Below, piece by piece: positions 22,080 through 29,471 of a DNA stretch of 64,000 nucleotides. Location: assembly GCA_963729275.1 (NCBI GenBank), contig CAVSNH010000013.1, positions 806,001-870,000 on the forward strand. Direction: 5' to 3'. The position numbers were made by a program, and so were the translations under genes. The notes beneath the pieces were generated by a model. That model made no database searches. It had not been told where the DNA came from and saw nothing but the letters and a program-made list of their open reading frames with translations. How positions within the stretch are numbered: the first letter of the stretch is position 1; every line of letters starts with the position of its first letter. This DNA comes from CAVSNH01 sp963729275 (lineage in GTDB: Bacteria > Actinomycetota > Acidimicrobiia > Acidimicrobiales > RAAP-2).

Positions 22080-22301
22080 CCCAGGGACGGCCGAGGCCAT
22101 CCAGGCCACGACAGGGTAAGGGACCGGGCCGTCCCCGTCAAGGATGCGGGGACTCGCCGGCCTCGGTCACGATGGCCTTCCTTCCTGGGACTCCTGAGCC
22201 TCTTCGGGCTCGGGTGGCCACGCCGATCGGGCCCTCGGTTCGCCCTCCATCGCCGAGGGTCGTGCGAGAACTCCGCAATATTGAGTTTCGGGTTCGTCGT
22301 C

Positions 22302-22342
22302 CTGCCCGAATACAAACCGACTATCGGTTTGTATTCGGGCAG
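22302..22342 (-). terminator. Perfect 19-bp inverted repeat after rplL (attenuator or RNase III site)
   Basis: Bases 22302-22320 are exactly complementary to 22324-22342, with a 3-nt loop. It begins 33 nt after the rplL stop in the direction of transcription. There is no U-run after it, so it could be a U-less terminator, an attenuator that partly reduces rpoBC expression, or a double-strand-specific RNase processing site as described for rplL-rpoB in E. coli. Confidence 0.6.
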
Positions 22343-22374
22343 CGTGTCCTTTCGAAAAAGTCCGAAGGGACGCT

Positions 22375-22770
22375 CTAGGTGAGCTCGACAGTGCCTCCGG
22401 CTGCCTCGAGCTGGGCCTTCGCCTTGTCGGCGTCTTCTTTGTTGACCCTCTCGAGCACCGGCTTCGGCGCGCTCTCGACCAGGTCCTTGGCCTCCTTCAG
22501 GCCCAGGCTGGTGAGGGAACGGACCTCTTTGATGACCTGGATCTTCTTGTCACCGGCGGAGGTCAGGACGACGTTGAACTCGCTCTTCTCCTCCTCGGCG
22601 GCCGGTGCGTCGGCCCCGCCGCCGGCCGGAGCGGCGGCCACTGCCACTGGCGCGGCGGCGGTCACGCCGAAGCGGTCCTCGAACTCCTTCAGCAGCTCGC
22701 TGAGCTCGATCACAGTGAGCTCGGCGATGCCGTCGATGATCTGGTCCTTGGTCAGGCTCTTGGTTGGCAT
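22375..22770 (-). CDS. rplL: Ribosomal protein L7/L12
   Basis: A 131-residue stalk protein. The N-terminal dimerisation domain (residues 1-40), an Ala/Pro/Gly hinge and the C-terminal factor-binding domain (FNVVLTSAGDKKIQVIKEVRSLTSLGLKEAKDLVE) are in the usual order. It recruits EF-Tu and EF-G. It follows rplJ by 59 nt, the classical L10-L12 pair. Confidence 0.97.
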   Translation of the reverse strand: MPTKSLTKDQIIDGIAELTVIELSELLKEFEDRFGVTAAAPVAVAAAPAGGGADAPAAEEEKSEFNVVLTSAGDKKIQVIKEVRSLTSLGLKEAKDLVESAPKPVLERVNKEDADKAKAQLEAAGGTVELT

Positions 22771-22829
22771 GGTGGTTGTGGTTCCTTCCTGGTCGTAGTC
22801 GTGTTGTCTCGATCGTCCGGGCGCCGGCG

Positions 22830-23570
22830 CTACTCGCCACCCTCTGGCGCAGCGGTCTCGCTGTCCTCGGGCTCGGATACTTCAGGCTCGGGGCTCGCCG
22901 TTTCTGTCTCGGTCGACTCGCCGGCATCGTCGGAAACCTCGGCGGCGGTTGCTTCGGGGGCGGCTCCGCTTTCCTCGGGGGCGGCCTCCGCGACCCCGCC
23001 ATCCGTGCCCGCCGCGGCGGCCTCGCCGGCCTCGCCGGCCTCACCCGCCTCACGACGCTGGTCGGCCAAGGCGGCCAACCCATAGGCCAGGTTGCGGGGC
23101 AGCGCCTGCAACAGCCCGGCCAGCTGCTGGAGCGGGGCCGAGAGGGCACCGGCGAACTGGGCCAGCAGGGTGTCTCGGGGCGGGAGGGCGGCCAGGGCCG
23201 AAATGTCGGCTGCGCTCAGCACTCCGTCGCCGACCATCCCGCCCTTGATGACCAGGCTGGGGTTGTCGCGAGAGAAATTGCGCAGGGCCTTGGCCACCGC
23301 GCTCACGTCGCCCTGGACAAAGGCGATGGCGGTGGGGCCAACCAGGAGGTCGGTCAACTCGGACTGGGGGCCGTCGGCCACCGCCAGGCGGACCAGCGTG
23401 TTCTTGTAGATCTTGTAGTCGCTGCCGGCGGCCGTGAGCTCACGGCGGAGGGCGGCCAGTTCGCCCACGGTCAGGCCCCGGTACTCGGTCAGCACGGCCC
23501 CGTCGGCCGCGGCCAGGCGGTCGCGAACCTCGTCGACCACCGCAACCTTGGTGGGCCTCGGGTTGTCCAT
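22830..23570 (-). CDS. rplJ: Ribosomal protein L10 with long acidic C-terminal tail
   Basis: A 246-residue L10 starting MDNPRPTKVAVVDEV at the ATG at 23570, which has GGAGGA 5 nt upstream; a GTG four codons earlier lacks a binding site. The L10 globular domain is residues 1-115 and the helix that carries L12 dimers ends near 173. Residues 174-246 are an added Glu/Ala/Ser/Thr tail (EAGEAGEAGEAAAAG...). Usual length is 165-180. L10 with L12 normally represses its own mRNA by binding the leader. Confidence 0.94.
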   Translation of the reverse strand: MDNPRPTKVAVVDEVRDRLAAADGAVLTEYRGLTVGELAALRRELTAAGSDYKIYKNTLVRLAVADGPQSELTDLLVGPTAIAFVQGDVSAVAKALRNFSRDNPSLVIKGGMVGDGVLSAADISALAALPPRDTLLAQFAGALSAPLQQLAGLLQALPRNLAYGLAALADQRREAGEAGEAGEAAAAGTDGGVAEAAPEESGAAPEATAAEVSDDAGESTETETASPEPEVSEPEDSETAAPEGGE

Positions 23571-23580
23571 GGGTTCCTCC

Positions 23581-23598
23581 ACCGAGCCGAAGCTCGGT
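23581..23598 (-). promoter_or_regulatory. Hairpin touching the rplJ ribosome-binding site
   Basis: ACCGAGC and GCTCGGT form a perfect 7-bp stem closed by a UUCG loop (RNA sense, minus strand). The stem ends directly before the GGAGGA of rplJ, so folding could limit ribosome access or serve as a structural clamp in the L10 leader. Confidence 0.5.
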
Positions 23599-23603
23599 TC
23601 CGG

Positions 23604-23716
23604 GCCGTAGACACCCCACGCGCGACGCTGCCAGCGACGGCTTGCAGCAACGCCTCGTCAGGCGGACCCTTTGGTCCCTTCGGTGCCGGGCGACCGGCAC
23701 ACCGGAGTTCTACGGC
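23604..23716 (-). promoter_or_regulatory. Candidate L10 leader (rplJL autoregulatory RNA)
   Basis: GCCGTAGA at 23716-23709 is perfectly complementary to TCTACGGC at 23611-23604 (minus strand), closing a 113-nt domain that contains smaller hairpins such as GTGCCGG/CCGGCAC. Position just before rplJ and the long-range closing stem fit the known L10 leader, to which the L10-L12 complex binds to repress translation. A covariance search would settle the assignment. Confidence 0.6.
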
Positions 23717-23781
23717 GGTTGATTCGTGTACGGAAGGATCGCGACTCTAGCGCGCTCCCGGTGACCCGGGCTCAGCGCTCG

Positions 23782-24513
23782 TCAGGCGGTGGCGGCCAGC
23801 TCCTCGTCGGTCGCCGACCTGGCCAGCTGCGGGTCGACGTGGACGCCGGGGCCCATGGTCGTCGACAGCGTCACCGCTCGCACGTAACGACCCTTGGCCG
23901 AGGCGGGCTTTGCCCGGTGGATCTCGTCCATCACCGCCTGCAGGTTCTCGAGCAGCTTCTTGCGGTCGAAGGAGGCCTTGCCGATCCCGAGATGGATGTT
24001 GCCCACTTTGTCGGTCCGGTACTCGACCCTTCCGCCCTTGAAGTCGGTCACGGCCCGCTCGACGTCGTCGGTAACCGTTCCCGTCTTGGGGTTGGGCATG
24101 AGGCCACGTGGGCCGAGGATCCGGCCGAGGGCTCCGACCTGACCCATGAGGTCCGGGGTGGCGATGGCCACGTCGAAGTCGAGGAAGCCCTCATCTCGCA
24201 CCCGGGCCACCAGGTCATCGGCCCCGACCACATCGGCGCCCGCCGCCCGGGCCTCATTCGCCTTCTCGCCGGCCGCGAACACCGCCACCCGTGCCGTCCT
24301 GCCCGTGCCCGCCGGGAGGGAGAGCGTGCCCCGCACGATCTGGTCGGCCTTGCGGGGGTCGACACCGAGCCGTAGGGCCACTTCCACCGTCTCGTCGAAG
24401 CCGGCCTTGGCCGTCGTCTTCACCAGGTCAACCGCCTCTCCTGGCGTGTACTGGTGCTGGCGGTCGATGGCCTCGAGGCTCGCCGTGTACTTCTTCCCTT
24501 TCACAGGGGACAT
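23782..24513 (-). CDS. rplA: Ribosomal protein L1
   Basis: A 243-residue L1 with the conserved GTLSLPAGTGRTARVAVFA, GRILGPRGLMPNPKTGTVT and GKASFDRKKLLENLQAV segments. It forms the L1 stalk that helps release deacylated tRNA and often represses rplKA mRNA. The C-terminus is about 10 residues longer than in E. coli. Located 62 nt after rplK. Confidence 0.97.
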   Translation of the reverse strand: MSPVKGKKYTASLEAIDRQHQYTPGEAVDLVKTTAKAGFDETVEVALRLGVDPRKADQIVRGTLSLPAGTGRTARVAVFAAGEKANEARAAGADVVGADDLVARVRDEGFLDFDVAIATPDLMGQVGALGRILGPRGLMPNPKTGTVTDDVERAVTDFKGGRVEYRTDKVGNIHLGIGKASFDRKKLLENLQAVMDEIHRAKPASAKGRYVRAVTLSTTMGPGVHVDPQLARSATDEELAATA

Positions 24514-24575
24514 GTCTCGCTCTCCGTTTTCGTCGGTGTTGTGCCGGTTGTGCGTCGGCGTGGGCGGTGGCCGGC

Positions 24576-25010
24576 TCAGCCGGAGACGGCGATGCCCATC
24601 GACCGGGCCGTCCCGGCCACCTGCTTCTTGGCCGCCTCGAGATCGTCGGTGTTGAGATCGGGCAGCTTGACCGTGGCGATCTGGGCGATCTGGGCGTCGG
24701 TCACCGTCCCCACTTGCTCGCGCCCGGTGGTGGCGGCCCCCTTCTCCAGCCCGGCCGCCTCGCGCAGCAAGGCCGCCGCCGGCGGCGTCTTCAGGATGAA
24801 AGAGAAGGTCCGGTCCTCGTAGATGGAGATCTCGACGGGGACGATGGACCCCCGCTGGTTCTCGGTCGCGGCGTTGTACTGCTTGCAGAATTCCATGGTC
24901 TGGACACCATGGGGCCCGAGCGCCGTCCCGACCGGGGGCGCGGGCGTGGCGCCGCCGGCAGGCAGCTGGATCTTGACGATGGCAGCGATCTTCTTCTTCT
25001 TGGGGGGCAT
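24576..25010 (-). CDS. rplK: Ribosomal protein L11
   Basis: A 144-residue L11 opening MPPKKKKIAAIVKIQLPAG, with the LGPHGVQTMEFCKQYN segment where the proline-rich switch meets the rRNA-binding domain. The ATG at 25010 fixes the family N-terminus; the frame is open upstream in an unrelated reading. L11 is the target region for thiopeptides and the stringent factor. It follows nusG by 28 nt. Confidence 0.97.
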   Translation of the reverse strand: MPPKKKKIAAIVKIQLPAGGATPAPPVGTALGPHGVQTMEFCKQYNAATENQRGSIVPVEISIYEDRTFSFILKTPPAAALLREAAGLEKGAATTGREQVGTVTDAQIAQIATVKLPDLNTDDLEAAKKQVAGTARSMGIAVSG

Positions 25011-25038
25011 CAGTGGGTCTCCTGGAGGCGTGCGACAG

Positions 25039-25944
25039 TCAGAGCTTCGCCACTTGGCTGAACTCGAGCTCGACCGGCGTCTCCCGGCCGAAGATGTTGA
25101 CCAGCACCTTGAGCTTGAGCTGGTCCTCGTTGATCTCGGCGATCTGGCCCGAGAAATCGGCGAACGGCCCTTCCTTGACCCTGACCGTCTCGCCCACCTC
25201 GTGCTCGAGCCGCGGGCGGCTGCGCTTGGTCGGCGCCTCGACGCCCTCGACCTTGACCTGGAGGATGCTCTCGACCTCACGTCGGGACAGCGGCGTCGGC
25301 TTGGTCCCCGGTCCCACGAACCCGGTCACGCCCGGCGTGTTGCGGATGACCGACCAGCTGTCGTCATCGAGCTCGCAACGGCAGAGCAGGTAGCCGGGGA
25401 ACACCTTCTTCTGGACGACGACCTTCTTGCCTCCCTTGAACTCGACCACGTCCTCCATGGGGATGACCACCTCGTAGATGCGGTCCTCCATGTTCATGGA
25501 GACGGCCCGGGAGTGGAGGTTGGACTTGACCTTGTTCTCGTAGCCGGCGTAGGTGTGCACGACGTACCAGCGGCCGGGCTGGTCATACGGGCTGACGACG
25601 AAGGGCTCGTCCCCGTCCTCGTCATCGTCCCCGTCGATCTCGTCGAGCAGGTCCTCCGCCTCGGACTCGGCCGCCTCGGCGGCGACCTCCGGCTGGATCA
25701 GATCCGCCGCCCCAGTCGTGGTGGCCGCTTCCGCTGCCGTTGCGGCGACCACGGTCTCGGCATCGGGGAGCTCTGCCTCTGGCGATGAAAGCTCCTCGGT
25801 GGCCTCGGGGGCCTCGGGGGCCTCGGGGGCCTCGGTGACTTCGGCAGCCGGGGCAAGCGCGTCGGACCCACCGGCGCCGTCGGTATTGCCGACCGGCTCG
25901 GCCGGGCCACTGGATTCGTTATCGGTCACGGTCAAGTCGGTCAT
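25039..25944 (-). CDS. nusG: Transcription termination/antitermination factor NusG with long N-terminal extension
   Basis: A 301-residue protein. The NGN domain begins at RWYVVHTYAGYENKV (about residue 125) and the KOW domain (VRVKEGPFADFSGQIAEI) ends the protein. Residues 1-123 are an Ala/Glu/Pro-rich acidic extension with EAPEAPEAPEATEE-type repeats. Actinobacterial NusG commonly has some N-terminal extension, so this is an exaggerated form of a known trait. The ATG overlaps the secE stop as ATGA. NusG links RNA polymerase to Rho or to S10 on the ribosome. Confidence 0.95.
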   Translation of the reverse strand: MTDLTVTDNESSGPAEPVGNTDGAGGSDALAPAAEVTEAPEAPEAPEATEELSSPEAELPDAETVVAATAAEAATTTGAADLIQPEVAAEAAESEAEDLLDEIDGDDDEDGDEPFVVSPYDQPGRWYVVHTYAGYENKVKSNLHSRAVSMNMEDRIYEVVIPMEDVVEFKGGKKVVVQKKVFPGYLLCRCELDDDSWSVIRNTPGVTGFVGPGTKPTPLSRREVESILQVKVEGVEAPTKRSRPRLEHEVGETVRVKEGPFADFSGQIAEINEDQLKLKVLVNIFGRETPVELEFSQVAKL

Positions 25945-26234
25945 GAGTTGAAGAGCCAGAGCACCCCGTGGGCGAAGGCGTAGTTGAGCACGAAGATCAA
26001 AACCATCAGGCTGAGCAGGGTGACCAAGGTCACGGTCGTGTAGTTGACGACCTCGGCCCGGTTCGGCCAGGCCACCTGGCGCAACTCTGATCGTACCTCC
26101 CGCAGGAACTGTCCGATCCGGAACGGCTCCCGCTTGGGCGGCCGACGTGGCTGCGGAGCGTTGCGCCGGGGTGGGGCGACCCCTTCGGGGTCTTGTCCCG
26201 CCCGTTGCATCTGTCGCTTCTGTTCTCGGTTCAC
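25941..26234 (-). CDS. secE: Preprotein translocase subunit SecE
   Basis: A 97-residue protein with a basic N-terminal half, the amphipathic REVRSELRQVAWPNRAEVVNYT motif of SecE, and one C-terminal membrane segment (about residues 68-92). It clamps SecY in the inner membrane. The start is GTG at 26234. It is coupled to nusG by an ATGA overlap and lies 33 nt downstream of tRNA-Trp. Confidence 0.95.
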   Translation of the reverse strand: MNREQKRQMQRAGQDPEGVAPPRRNAPQPRRPPKREPFRIGQFLREVRSELRQVAWPNRAEVVNYTTVTLVTLLSLMVLIFVLNYAFAHGVLWLFNS

Positions 26235-26266
26235 CAGTCGTCCTTGGCCGATACCGGAGGTGGGAG

Positions 26267-26339
26267 CAGGGCAGGAGGGACTCGAACCCCCAACCTTCGG
26301 TTTTGGAGACCGATGCTCTGCCAGTTGAGCTACTGCCCT
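26267..26339 (-). tRNA. trnW: tRNA-Trp (CCA)
   Basis: A 73-nt cloverleaf with acceptor stem AGGGCAG/CTGCCCT, discriminator G, T-loop GGTTCGAGTCC and anticodon CCA at 26316-26314. The 3' CCA is not encoded. Directly upstream of secE-nusG, as in many actinobacteria. Confidence 0.97.
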
Positions 26340-26472
26340 CTGTCGACACGCCGGGCCGGCGGGCGGCCGGCCGAATCGCAGGGGCGGTGAGTCAGGCTAC
26401 CACCGAGGGTCTCGCCCGTCCCAAGCGGCGGGGGTCGAAGTCCAGGTCAGCGGCGGGGCGGCCAGCGATCGG

Positions 26473-26643
26473 TCAGCGGGTCTCCTTGTGAAGGGTGTGC
26501 TGGCGGTCCCACCGGCAGTACTTCTTCATCTCGATGCGCTCGCGGTCGTTCACCTTGTTCTTGGTGGTGATGTAGTTGCGGCGCTTGCATACCTCGCAGG
26601 CCAGGGTCACCTGGACGCGCTTCTCGTTCTTCGTCCTTGCCAT
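26473..26643 (-). CDS. rpmG: Ribosomal protein L33
   Basis: A 56-residue L33 opening MARTKNEKRVQVTLACEVCK and ending HTLHKETR. The first zinc pair CEVC is present (residues 16-19), but the second pair, normally CPxC, reads CRWD, so the fourth cysteine is missing. The start is ATG at 26643. It lies between tRNA-Met and tRNA-Trp in the standard secE-nusG neighbourhood. The intact first pair argues against a typical zinc-free paralogue; the altered second pair is notable. Confidence 0.95.
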   Translation of the reverse strand: MARTKNEKRVQVTLACEVCKRRNYITTKNKVNDRERIEMKKYCRWDRQHTLHKETR

Positions 26644-26702
26644 GTCGCCTCCTCAGGCCGGGCCCTCGTCCCGGGATGTCCCTGTCTATTTCTATCGCTG
26701 GC

Positions 26703-26779
26703 TGGTAGCGGCGGCCGGACTCGAACCGGCGACCCCACGATTATGAGCCGTGTGCTCTGACCAACTGAGCTACGCCGCC
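26703..26779 (-). tRNA. trnM: tRNA-Met (CAT), elongator type
   Basis: Acceptor GGCGGCG pairs with CGCCGCT (one G-U), discriminator A and encoded CCA. Anticodon CAT at 26745-26743. The D-arm and the fully paired first acceptor base indicate elongator rather than initiator tRNA. Confidence 0.95.
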
Positions 26780-26785
26780 ACGGTG

Positions 26786-26858
26786 AGCCCCCTGTCGGAA
26801 TCGAACCGACGACACCAGCCTTACCATGGCTGTGCTCTGCCGACTGAGCTAAGGGGGC
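26786..26858 (-). tRNA. trnT: tRNA-Thr (GGT)
   Basis: Acceptor GCCCCCT pairs with AGGGGGC. The anticodon stem CAGCC/GGCTG encloses loop ATGGTAA, giving anticodon GGT at 26825-26823. No encoded CCA. It is the first gene of the tRNA-Thr, tRNA-Met, rpmG, tRNA-Trp, secE, nusG series. Confidence 0.96.
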
Positions 26859-26933
26859 GGTGCGGCTCGACGAGCAAGCAGCCGCTCGATGTTACCCGGT
26901 GGTCCGGCCCCCGATCGCCTGGGGTGGGCTGGT

Positions 26934-26939
26934 TACCAT
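26934..26939 (+). promoter_or_regulatory. -10 element TACCAT (leaderless) for the GNAT gene
   Basis: Ends 6 nt before the ATG at 26946, so transcription should begin at the start codon. No Shine-Dalgarno sequence precedes the ATG. Confidence 0.5.
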
Positions 26940-26945
26940 CGGCCG

Positions 26946-27431
26946 ATGCAGCTGCGCGTGGCCCGCCCGGCGGACGCAGAGCCCATCCTCGACATCTACA
27001 ACGAGGCCGTCCTGCGCTCGACGGCCACCTTCGATCTCGTCCCCCGCACCGAAGACGAGCAAGCCCGATGGATGGCCGAACACCGGGGCCCCCACCCGGC
27101 CATCGTGGCCACCGTCGACGCCACGACCGTGGGGTTCGCCGCCCTTTCCCCCTACCGGGACAAGCACGCCTACGCCACCACTGTCGAGAACTCGGTCTAC
27201 GTCCATGTCGACTATCGGGGCCAGGGCATCGGGCGAGCCCTCCTCGAGGAGCTCGTCCGCCTGGCCGGGCGACACGGATTCCACAGCATCATCGCCCGCA
27301 TCGGTGAGAACAACACGGCCTCGATCGGCCTGCATACGGCCTGCGGGTTCGAGCTCGTGGGGGTCGAGCGGGAGGTCGGGCGCAAGTTCAACCGCTGGCT
27401 CGACGTCTCCGTCCTGCAGCGCCTGGTCTAA
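26946..27431 (+). CDS. GNAT-family N-acetyltransferase (phosphinothricin acetyltransferase-like)
   Basis: A 161-residue single-domain acetyltransferase. The acetyl-CoA binding motif A reads VYVHVDYRGQGIGRALLEEL (about residues 80-99), followed by RIGENNTASIGLHTACGF, both typical of the Pat/Bar and MddA-like subgroup that acetylates small amino compounds such as methionine sulfone or phosphinothricin. The exact substrate cannot be told. The start follows the leaderless -10; an upstream in-frame ATG at 26889 is not supported. It stands alone between the tRNA-Thr gene and a convergent mannosyltransferase. Confidence 0.8.
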   Translation: MQLRVARPADAEPILDIYNEAVLRSTATFDLVPRTEDEQARWMAEHRGPHPAIVATVDATTVGFAALSPYRDKHAYATTVENSVYVHVDYRGQGIGRALLEELVRLAGRHGFHSIIARIGENNTASIGLHTACGFELVGVEREVGRKFNRWLDVSVLQRLV

Positions 27432-27485
27432 AGGGCCGGGCCGGGCCGGGCGACGACCGCCGGTCGGCCGCCGGTCACCCCACTC

Positions 27486-29177
27486 TCAGGAGCCGACCAG
27501 CGCAGCCCGCCCCTGGTCGGCCGGCAGGTCGACGGATGACGGTTGGTCATTGCCGGCGAGCGGCACCGTGAGGACGACGAGCAGCCACAGCAGGGTGAGG
27601 ACGATGAGCAGCGGGTCACCGGTGATCAGCGTCTTGAACAGGCTGGACCCACCCGGCAGCTGGAGGAAGGCCGTCACCATCGAGAGAACGATGATGGTCG
27701 AGCGCAGCCGGCCGAGGGCCACTGGCGCCAGCAGGATGAGCCCCCACGACAGGTACCAGGGCTGGACCACCGGGCCGAGGATCACGATCAAGAGGAGGGT
27801 GATGCCGAGTGCCTTCAGGGTGCCCACCCGGTCGCTGTTGAACAACAGCCATACCCCGGCCACGCCGGCGATGAGCAGGCCCACGAACCGCGTCCCGGTG
27901 AGCACTCCCCCGAGGCCGACGCCGATGTGTGCGACGTGGGCCATCCCGGTGATGGCGAGAGCCAGCGAGGTAGTCGGTGCCGTCCACGAACGCACCGCAC
28001 CGGGCGTGCCGAGGATGGTGACCCAGCCCCAGCCGAGCCCGCTCACGTAGGAGAAGAAGCCGAGCACCCCGGTCCCGATCAGCAACGAGGTGACGAGCGG
28101 TCGAATCCGGTCGCGTACCGAGGCCTCCGGCCCGAGCCAGCTCCATCCCACGTACACGATGCCCAGGGCGGCCGGTGCCTTGATGGCCGCGGCCAGCCCG
28201 CAGAGAACTACGGCGATGACCGGACGCTTCTCCTTGGCCATGGTCAGCCCGGCGACGAGCAGCCCGAGCATGAGGGCGTCGTTGTGGGCGCCGCCGATGA
28301 AGTGGAAGATGGTGACCGGGTTGAGGACCATGAGGGTGAACAGCTCGGCCCCGTCCCGCTTGTAGAGGCGGGCCAGACGAGGCACGCAGACGGCGATGAG
28401 GATGACGCCGACGAAGGCCAAAAGGCGCAGGAGCACGATGGTGGCCAGCTCGTTGTGCATGGTGATTCGGGCGAAGAACCCGTCGAGCTGCAAGAACAAG
28501 GGTCCGTAAGGAGCGGGGGCGTTCTCCCACAGCTTGTCGACCGGCAACGTGTAGGCGTTGTTGCCGAGCTGGTTGGGCCCATAGAGGTAGGGGCTGATGT
28601 GGTGGCTGACCATCTCGCCCTGGGCGGCGTAGGAGTAGGCGTCTCGGCTGAACAGCGGGGCGATGACCAGCATGGGCAGCGACCAGAGGGCGAATACCCA
28701 CTTCATCTGCCGCACGGGTACGCCCGGGCGGTTGTGGTACAGCCGGGTCATCCACCACCACACCCGCCCGAAGAGCACCAACCCCCCGTAGACGGCAGCC
28801 AGGGTGAAGTAGACGCCCCAGTTGGACCCGTCCGGCGTTGACGGCACGCCGAAGAACCAGACACCGGGCATCTCCAGCTTGAACGGCGAGCTCGGCAGCG
28901 ACGCTCCGATGGCCACGGCCAGGACGGCCACGAACCCGAGGATGGCCGGGCGCACCACCAGGCTGCGCCGCTCGGCCGGATCGACGACCCCCGTCCCCTC
29001 ACCGAGGAGACGATCGGAGGGCGAGAACTGAGCTCGCAAGACCTGCCAGCCCTCGACGAGGATGCGAGGTCCGTCGGCGGCCGCCGTTGCCACGAGGGAC
29101 CGGAGGCGGCGGCCAGTGGGCTGCGGAGGGGAAGTCGGTCCGCCGGCGGGTGCGGCGGGCGGGGCTTCGGACACCAT
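27486..29177 (-). CDS. MptA/MptB-like polyprenol-phosphomannose alpha-1,6-mannosyltransferase
   Basis: A protein of about 563 residues with roughly 12 hydrophobic segments. It has the GT-C style loop SRDAYSYAAQGEMVSHHISPYLYGPNQ near residue 185, with an acidic dyad region after the first membrane helices, and the PAPYGPLFLQLDG motif region. This matches the actinobacterial MptB family, which adds alpha-1,6-mannose in lipomannan synthesis using polyprenol-phosphate-mannose. A Pro-rich cytosolic N-terminus (about 60 residues) precedes the first helix. The start at 29177 has a GGGAGAAG sequence 8 nt upstream; in-frame ATGs at 29222 and further up are possible. Confidence 0.75.
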   Translation of the reverse strand: MVSEAPPAAPAGGPTSPPQPTGRRLRSLVATAAADGPRILVEGWQVLRAQFSPSDRLLGEGTGVVDPAERRSLVVRPAILGFVAVLAVAIGASLPSSPFKLEMPGVWFFGVPSTPDGSNWGVYFTLAAVYGGLVLFGRVWWWMTRLYHNRPGVPVRQMKWVFALWSLPMLVIAPLFSRDAYSYAAQGEMVSHHISPYLYGPNQLGNNAYTLPVDKLWENAPAPYGPLFLQLDGFFARITMHNELATIVLLRLLAFVGVILIAVCVPRLARLYKRDGAELFTLMVLNPVTIFHFIGGAHNDALMLGLLVAGLTMAKEKRPVIAVVLCGLAAAIKAPAALGIVYVGWSWLGPEASVRDRIRPLVTSLLIGTGVLGFFSYVSGLGWGWVTILGTPGAVRSWTAPTTSLALAITGMAHVAHIGVGLGGVLTGTRFVGLLIAGVAGVWLLFNSDRVGTLKALGITLLLIVILGPVVQPWYLSWGLILLAPVALGRLRSTIIVLSMVTAFLQLPGGSSLFKTLITGDPLLIVLTLLWLLVVLTVPLAGNDQPSSVDLPADQGRAALVGS

Positions 29178-29471
29178 GAAGTGGGCTTCTCCCAGATCGA
29201 ACGCGTGCTCTACCCCGGCCATCGACTCTGGGTGCCCACCCCGACACCCCGGCGCCGACCTCGCCGCGTGACGATGACCGCAGTCATTCCGTAACGCCAT
29301 TGTAACGATGGACCGCCCCCCGGCAAGTACGCCCCCCTCGGAATTCCCTGGGGAAGTGGTTCGGGCCGGGTAGAGGGTGGGCCGTCGTCCCGAACATTCT
29401 CGCCCACGCCAGGCGTCTCACATGTGCAGCCAGATCGCGGTGGACTGCGTCCACGTCGAAAGGAGCCCGAC
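29178..29471. other. Divergent intergenic region between mannosyltransferase and VOC genes
   Basis: 294 nt without a supported gene. It holds the mannosyltransferase promoter candidate at 29299-29326 and the Shine-Dalgarno of the VOC gene (AAAGGAGCC just before 29472). Nothing else stands out. Confidence 0.4.
29299..29326 (-). promoter_or_regulatory. Candidate promoter of the mannosyltransferase gene
   Basis: On the minus strand TTGCCG and TACAAT (5 of 6 to the -10 consensus) are separated by 16 nt, predicting a start near 29292 and a leader of about 115 nt. The element lies in a locally AT-richer patch of a GC-rich spacer. Confidence 0.4.

Larger units (their letters stand above)
21790..22374 (-). 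promoter_or_regulatory. 585-nt rplL-rpoB intergenic control region
   Basis: No gene is supported in this stretch. Reading toward rpoB it holds a perfect 19-bp hairpin shortly after rplL (22302-22342), then a candidate promoter (22051-22079) about 265 nt before the rpoB start, then a long leader. The same layout, with attenuator or processing hairpin followed by extra rpoB control, is known from enterobacterial rplL-rpoB. The rest shows no feature I can defend. Confidence 0.5.

Noticed and set aside
27543..28841. A 432-codon plus-strand frame opposite the mannosyltransferase gene
   Set aside because: Product is Glu/Gly/His/Arg-rich without structure; the minus-strand membrane protein has clear family motifs.
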